NCBI GenBank assembly: GCA_964575225.1
Contig: CAZNQW010000176.1
Coordinates: 1 to 8,435 of the forward strand
Source of the DNA: CAZNQW01 sp964575225
GTDB lineage: Bacteria; Chloroflexota; Anaerolineae; JAAYZQ01
Direction of reading: 5' to 3'
DNA length: 8,435 nucleotides
This document shows positions 6,736-8,435 of the stretch, in pieces; position 1 is the stretch's first letter, and each line of letters starts with the position of its first letter. The notes under the pieces are model-generated. The model saw only the letters and a program-made list of their open reading frames with translations, ran no database searches and was not told the DNA's origin. Both the position numbers and the translations under genes were made by a program.

Positions 6736-6791
6736 CCCCCAGGCGAGATGAGATCATGGTAGCGCATAGCCCTGCTTTTGTCAAATCGTCG
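6736..6791 (-). repeat. 56-bp direct repeat, copy 2, carrying the dehydrogenase promoter
   Basis: This copy is 52/56 identical to 2489-2544 and has the same orientation relative to the downstream gene. The differences are single substitutions at 6754, 6767, 6772 and 6789; both promoter hexamers and the 17-bp spacing are intact. Confidence 0.9.
6756..6784 (-). promoter_or_regulatory. Sigma70-type promoter of the alcohol dehydrogenase
   Basis: On the minus strand, TTGACA (6779-6784), a 17-bp spacer and TACCAT (6756-6761) are identical in hexamers and spacing to the glycerate kinase promoter. Transcription should start near 6749, giving a leader of about 130 nt that contains the kinase remnant and then the GGAGG ribosome site. 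Confidence 0.75.
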
Positions 6792-6834
6792 GTAGAGAGC
6801 CCAATGCCCGGGGGAGAGACGCGATGTTTTTTGC

Positions 6835-6922
6835 CTAGCGCTTGTGGGCGCCCTCACGCAGCCCGGGGATCAGGTCGTGCCAGTGGGCGCGGGCCACGCC
6901 CTGGTCCGGCGCCAAAGTGGAT
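6835..6922 (-). pseudogene. Possible 3' remnant of an unknown minus-strand gene
   Basis: On the minus strand, a frame ending in TAG (6835-6837) reads LAPDQGVARAHWHDLIPGLREGAHKR, in two parts protein-like, with G or C at the third position of almost every codon from 6900 downward. It has no start: upstream it runs into the AT-rich rpsL promoter. This could be the surviving end of a decayed gene, or just GC-rich sequence. I do not recognise the protein. Apart from this, the 6792-6922 stretch holds only a GGGCGCCC palindrome and a short GC-rich hairpin near 6880-6904. Confidence 0.25.
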
Positions 6923-6951
6923 TTGACTTTTGCCAGGAGTTATGCTAAATT
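6923..6951 (+). promoter_or_regulatory. Promoter of the str operon (rpsL)
   Basis: TTGACT (6923-6928), a 17-bp spacer and TAAATT (6946-6951) form a sigma70-type promoter. TGC directly before the -10 box gives an extended -10 (TGn), which fits a strongly expressed ribosomal operon. The predicted start near 6958 leaves a leader of about 150 nt. The region around it is distinctly more AT-rich than its surroundings. Confidence 0.65.
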
Positions 6952-7018
6952 TAGTGTTCGTGGGCCAAGTGCCGCCAATCGATGTAGTGAATTTCGGGCT
7001 CATAACCGATGTAACAAC

Positions 7019-7059
7019 TACAGAAGGCCATCGCGGCCCGTTTGCGGTGGCCGTCTGTA
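7019..7059 (+). promoter_or_regulatory. Long hairpin in the rpsL leader
   Basis: TACAGA (7019-7024) pairs with TCTGTA (7054-7059), and GGCCATCGC (7026-7034) pairs with GCGGTGGCC (7044-7052), including one G-U pair. This makes 15 base pairs broken by a single A/G mismatch, around a 9-nt loop. No T-run follows, so it is not a simple terminator. Its position in the leader, 50 nt before the rpsL start, suits a ribosomal-protein autoregulatory site or an mRNA stability element. Confidence 0.55.
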
Positions 7060-7097
7060 TGCCTAAAACGAGTGTCCGATACGGAAAGTCAGTGTAA
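7059..7097 (+). other. Possible 12-aa upstream ORF before rpsL
   Basis: An ATG whose first base closes the leader hairpin opens 12 codons (MPKTSVRYGKSV), and the TAA (7095-7097) runs into the GGGAGG ribosome site of rpsL. The layout would allow coupling of a leader peptide to rpsL translation. A possible ribosome site (GGTGG) is buried in the hairpin's 3' arm. An ORF this short can arise by chance. Confidence 0.15.
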
Positions 7098-7109
7098 GGG
7101 AGGATCGAG

Positions 7110-7532
7110 TTGCCTACGATCAATCAGTTGGTGAGAAAGGGGCGAAAGCCCAAATCGCAAAAAGCCAAGGCGCCCGCGTTGCTGTACAGCTTGAATGCCC
7201 TCAAGGGCCGAACCACCCAGCAACCCAAGGGCAATCCACAGCGGCGGGGTGTGTGTACCCAGGTGCGCACCATGACCCCCAAGAAACCGAACTCGGCCCT
7301 GCGCAAGATCGCTCGTGTGCGTCTGAGCAACGGCGCCGAAGTGACTGCCTATATTCCTGGCGAAGGCCATGGGTTGCAGGAACACTCGGTGGTATTGGTG
7401 CGCGGTGGCAGGGTCAAGGACTTGCCCGGCGTGCGGTACCATATTGTCCGCGGTGCGTTGGACTCGGGTGGCGTGAACAGTCGCCGGCGTGGTCGCTCCA
7501 AATACGGAGCCAAGATGCCCAAGAAAGGGTAA
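7110..7532 (+). CDS. rpsL: 30S ribosomal protein S12
   Basis: S12 (140 aa) sits at the decoding centre of the small subunit and takes part in codon-anticodon checking. Diagnostic stretches are MPTINQLVRKG at the N-terminus, RGVCTQV, TMTPKKPNSALRK (55-66), GEGHGLQEHSVVLVRGGRVKDLPGVRYHIVRGALD in consecutive parts (84-118), and the C-terminal RSKYGAK. Lys58 and Lys103 are the equivalents of the two lysines whose changes give streptomycin resistance, so the protein looks wild-type; Asp104 is the residue methylthiolated in some bacteria. It is longer than the 124-aa E. coli form because of an insertion around residues 25-40, common outside Proteobacteria. The start is a TTG, supported by GGGAGG six nt upstream and by the conserved MPT start. 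It opens the str operon behind its own promoter; no rpoC lies upstream here. Confidence 0.98.
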   Translation: MPTINQLVRKGRKPKSQKAKAPALLYSLNALKGRTTQQPKGNPQRRGVCTQVRTMTPKKPNSALRKIARVRLSNGAEVTAYIPGEGHGLQEHSVVLVRGGRVKDLPGVRYHIVRGALDSGGVNSRRRGRSKYGAKMPKKG

Positions 7533-7543
7533 ATACCGCAAGG

Positions 7544-7575
7544 ACCTGTTCGCGCCGAATGGAGGCGTGACGGGT
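7544..7575 (+). promoter_or_regulatory. Hairpin in the rpsL-rpsG intercistronic region
   Basis: ACCTGT (7544-7549) pairs with ACGGGT (7570-7575) with one G-U pair, and GCGCC (7552-7556) pairs with GGCGT (7564-7568) with one G-U pair, around a GAATGGA loop and a small internal loop. In E. coli, S7 binds the corresponding S12-S7 intercistronic mRNA to repress its own synthesis, so this is a candidate S7 site. The equivalence is inferred from position only. Confidence 0.4.
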
Positions 7576-7603
7576 TGCCTGCGAGTGGAGTGGGGAGTTA
7601 ACT

Positions 7604-8074
7604 ATGTCGAGACGGAATCGCCCTCCCGTACGGGAGATCGAGCCTGACTACAAGTACAACAGCGTGTTGGTGCAGCAGTTCATCAACCGGTTGATGGTGG
7701 ACGGGAAAAAGAGCACCGCCCAGCACATCTTTTACAGCGCATTGGACCTTGCCGAATCGCGAGCCAAGCGGCCTGGCCTGGATGTGTTTGAGCAGGCGAT
7801 CAAGAACGCAACGCCGATCCTGGAAGTCAAGCCCCGCCGCGTGGGTGGTGCGACCTATCAGGTGCCGGTGGAAGTAGAGCCTGGTCGCCGGCTCTCGCTG
7901 GCCATCCGGTGGCTCATCCGCACAGCCCGCAACCGCTCCGGTAAGAGCATGGCCGAAAAGCTCGCCAGCGAGTTTTTGGATGCGGCCAACAACACCGGCG
8001 CCCCAGTCAAGCGGCGTGAAGATACCCACAAGATGGCAGAGGCCAATCGCGCGTTTGCACATTATCGCTGGTAA
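7604..8074 (+). CDS. rpsG: 30S ribosomal protein S7
   Basis: S7 (156 aa) is a primary assembly protein that binds the 3' major domain of 16S rRNA and helps form the head and E site of the small subunit. The full family pattern is present: an N-terminal basic arm (MSRRNRPPVREIEPD), then VQQFINRLMVDGKKSTAQ (23-40), the FEQAIKNATPILEVKPRRVG block (62-81), GATYQVPVEV, RWLIRTARNRSGKSMAEKLA (102-121) and the C-terminal ANRAFAHYRW. The length equals the common 156-aa form. The ATG at 7604 has GGGGAG six nt upstream. It is the second gene of the str operon, 71 bp after rpsL, and S7 is the usual autoregulator of this operon in other bacteria. Confidence 0.98.
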   Translation: MSRRNRPPVREIEPDYKYNSVLVQQFINRLMVDGKKSTAQHIFYSALDLAESRAKRPGLDVFEQAIKNATPILEVKPRRVGGATYQVPVEVEPGRRLSLAIRWLIRTARNRSGKSMAEKLASEFLDAANNTGAPVKRREDTHKMAEANRAFAHYRW

Positions 8075-8104
8075 GCGTCGGCGATTGTCTGTTGTGAGGA
8101 GATG

Positions 8105-8143
8105 ACCAACGTCCCCTGATGATCGGGGGAGTAGTTGGTTTTT
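8105..8143 (+). terminator. Terminator- or attenuator-like hairpin between rpsG and fusA
   Basis: ACCAAC (8105-8110) pairs with GTTGGT (8134-8139) and TCCCC (8112-8116) with GGGGA (8126-8130), separated by a small internal loop. The T-run spans 8139-8143. Lying inside an operon, it more likely trims transcription or adjusts the S7 to EF-G ratio than ends the operon fully. No plausible promoter for fusA was seen in the 27 nt after it. Confidence 0.5.
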
Positions 8144-8170
8144 CATCCCAGCCATTTTGAGGATTGTCCC

Positions 8171-8435
8171 ATGCCGAGGGCCTATTCGCTGGAGCGGACA
8201 CGGAACATCGGAATCATCGCGCACATCGATGCGGGCAAGACCACGACGACCGAGCGAATTCTCTTTTACACGGGACGCACGCATCGCCTGGGCAACGTTG
8301 ATGATGGGACAACTGTAACCGATTGGATGGAGCAGGAGCGGGAGCGCGGGATCACGATCACCTCGGCGGCCGTGACCTGCTTCTGGCGAGATTGCCAGAT
8401 CAACATTGTAGATACTCCGGGGCACATTGACTTTA
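8171..8435 (+). CDS. fusA: Elongation factor G, N-terminal part (cut by window end)
   Basis: Only the first 88 codons are inside the window. EF-G is the translocase GTPase that moves tRNAs and mRNA through the ribosome and, with RRF, recycles ribosomes. The GTPase motifs are clear: the G1 P-loop AHIDAGKTT (17-25), the switch I end RGITIT with Thr62 and Thr64 (59-64), and G3 DTPGHIDF with catalytic His85 (81-88). The stretch GRTHRLGNVDDGTTVTDW (35-52) differs from the IGEVHDGAATMDW type common in Proteobacteria. The ATG at 8171 has GAGGA 7 nt upstream and the family N-terminus. It is the third gene of the str operon, 96 bp after rpsG, with a hairpin in the gap that may modulate its expression. 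Confidence 0.97.
   Translation, partial: MPRAYSLERTRNIGIIAHIDAGKTTTTERILFYTGRTHRLGNVDDGTTVTDWMEQERERGITITSAAVTCFWRDCQINIVDTPGHIDF

Noticed and set aside
7598..8425. 275-codon minus-strand frame over rpsG and fusA
   Set aside because: Antisense to two highly conserved translation genes; its length only reflects codon bias.

Overview
The window joins a set of central-carbon and acyl-CoA genes to the front of a ribosomal str operon. It is GC-rich bacterial DNA. The best clue to the host is the translation block. S12 is 140 aa long, carries the longer N-terminal segment found outside Proteobacteria, and reads LLYSLNALKGRTT there. EF-G begins with a GRTHRLGNVDDGTTVTDW stretch. Both resemble my memory of Chloroflexota (Anaerolineae/Caldilineae-like) proteins. 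This placement is recall-based inference and was not tested by search.

Layout from left to right. (1) Positions 107-2483, minus strand: a two-gene operon of glycerate 2-kinase (DUF4147/MOFRL family) followed by a D-2-hydroxyacid dehydrogenase of the glyoxylate/hydroxypyruvate reductase type. Together they fit glyoxylate or hydroxypyruvate -> D-glycerate -> 2-phosphoglycerate. (2) Positions 2484-2928: a divergent intergenic region with one promoter facing each way, several inverted repeats and a possible small ORF. (3) Positions 2929-5444, plus strand: an acetyl-CoA acyltransferase (thiolase) and a CaiB/BaiF class III CoA-transferase, ending in a hairpin that overlaps the stop codon. (4) Positions 5455-6618, minus strand: an iron-type alcohol dehydrogenase, convergent with the CoA-transferase across 10 bp. 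(5) Positions 6619-7109: the alcohol dehydrogenase leader and promoter, a possible decayed gene end, and the rpsL promoter and leader. (6) Positions 7110-8435, plus strand: rpsL, rpsG and the first 88 codons of fusA, with a hairpin in front of each gene.

The most notable signal is not a gene. A 56-bp block containing a complete sigma70-type promoter (TTGACA, 17 bp, TACCAT) lies in front of both the glycerate kinase operon and the alcohol dehydrogenase, in the same orientation, at 52/56 identity. Just inside it, the alcohol dehydrogenase leader keeps a 37-nt piece that matches codons of the glycerate kinase (30/37), after a net 93-nt deletion that removed the kinase start codon. The simplest reading is that the 5' end of a glycerate kinase gene was duplicated and worn down to a promoter that now drives the alcohol dehydrogenase, so both transcription units may answer to the same signals. 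The str operon leader and its intercistronic regions also hold good hairpins that may be autoregulatory or attenuating. I saw no CRISPR array, insertion sequence, tRNA or rRNA, and no clearly new multi-gene system.
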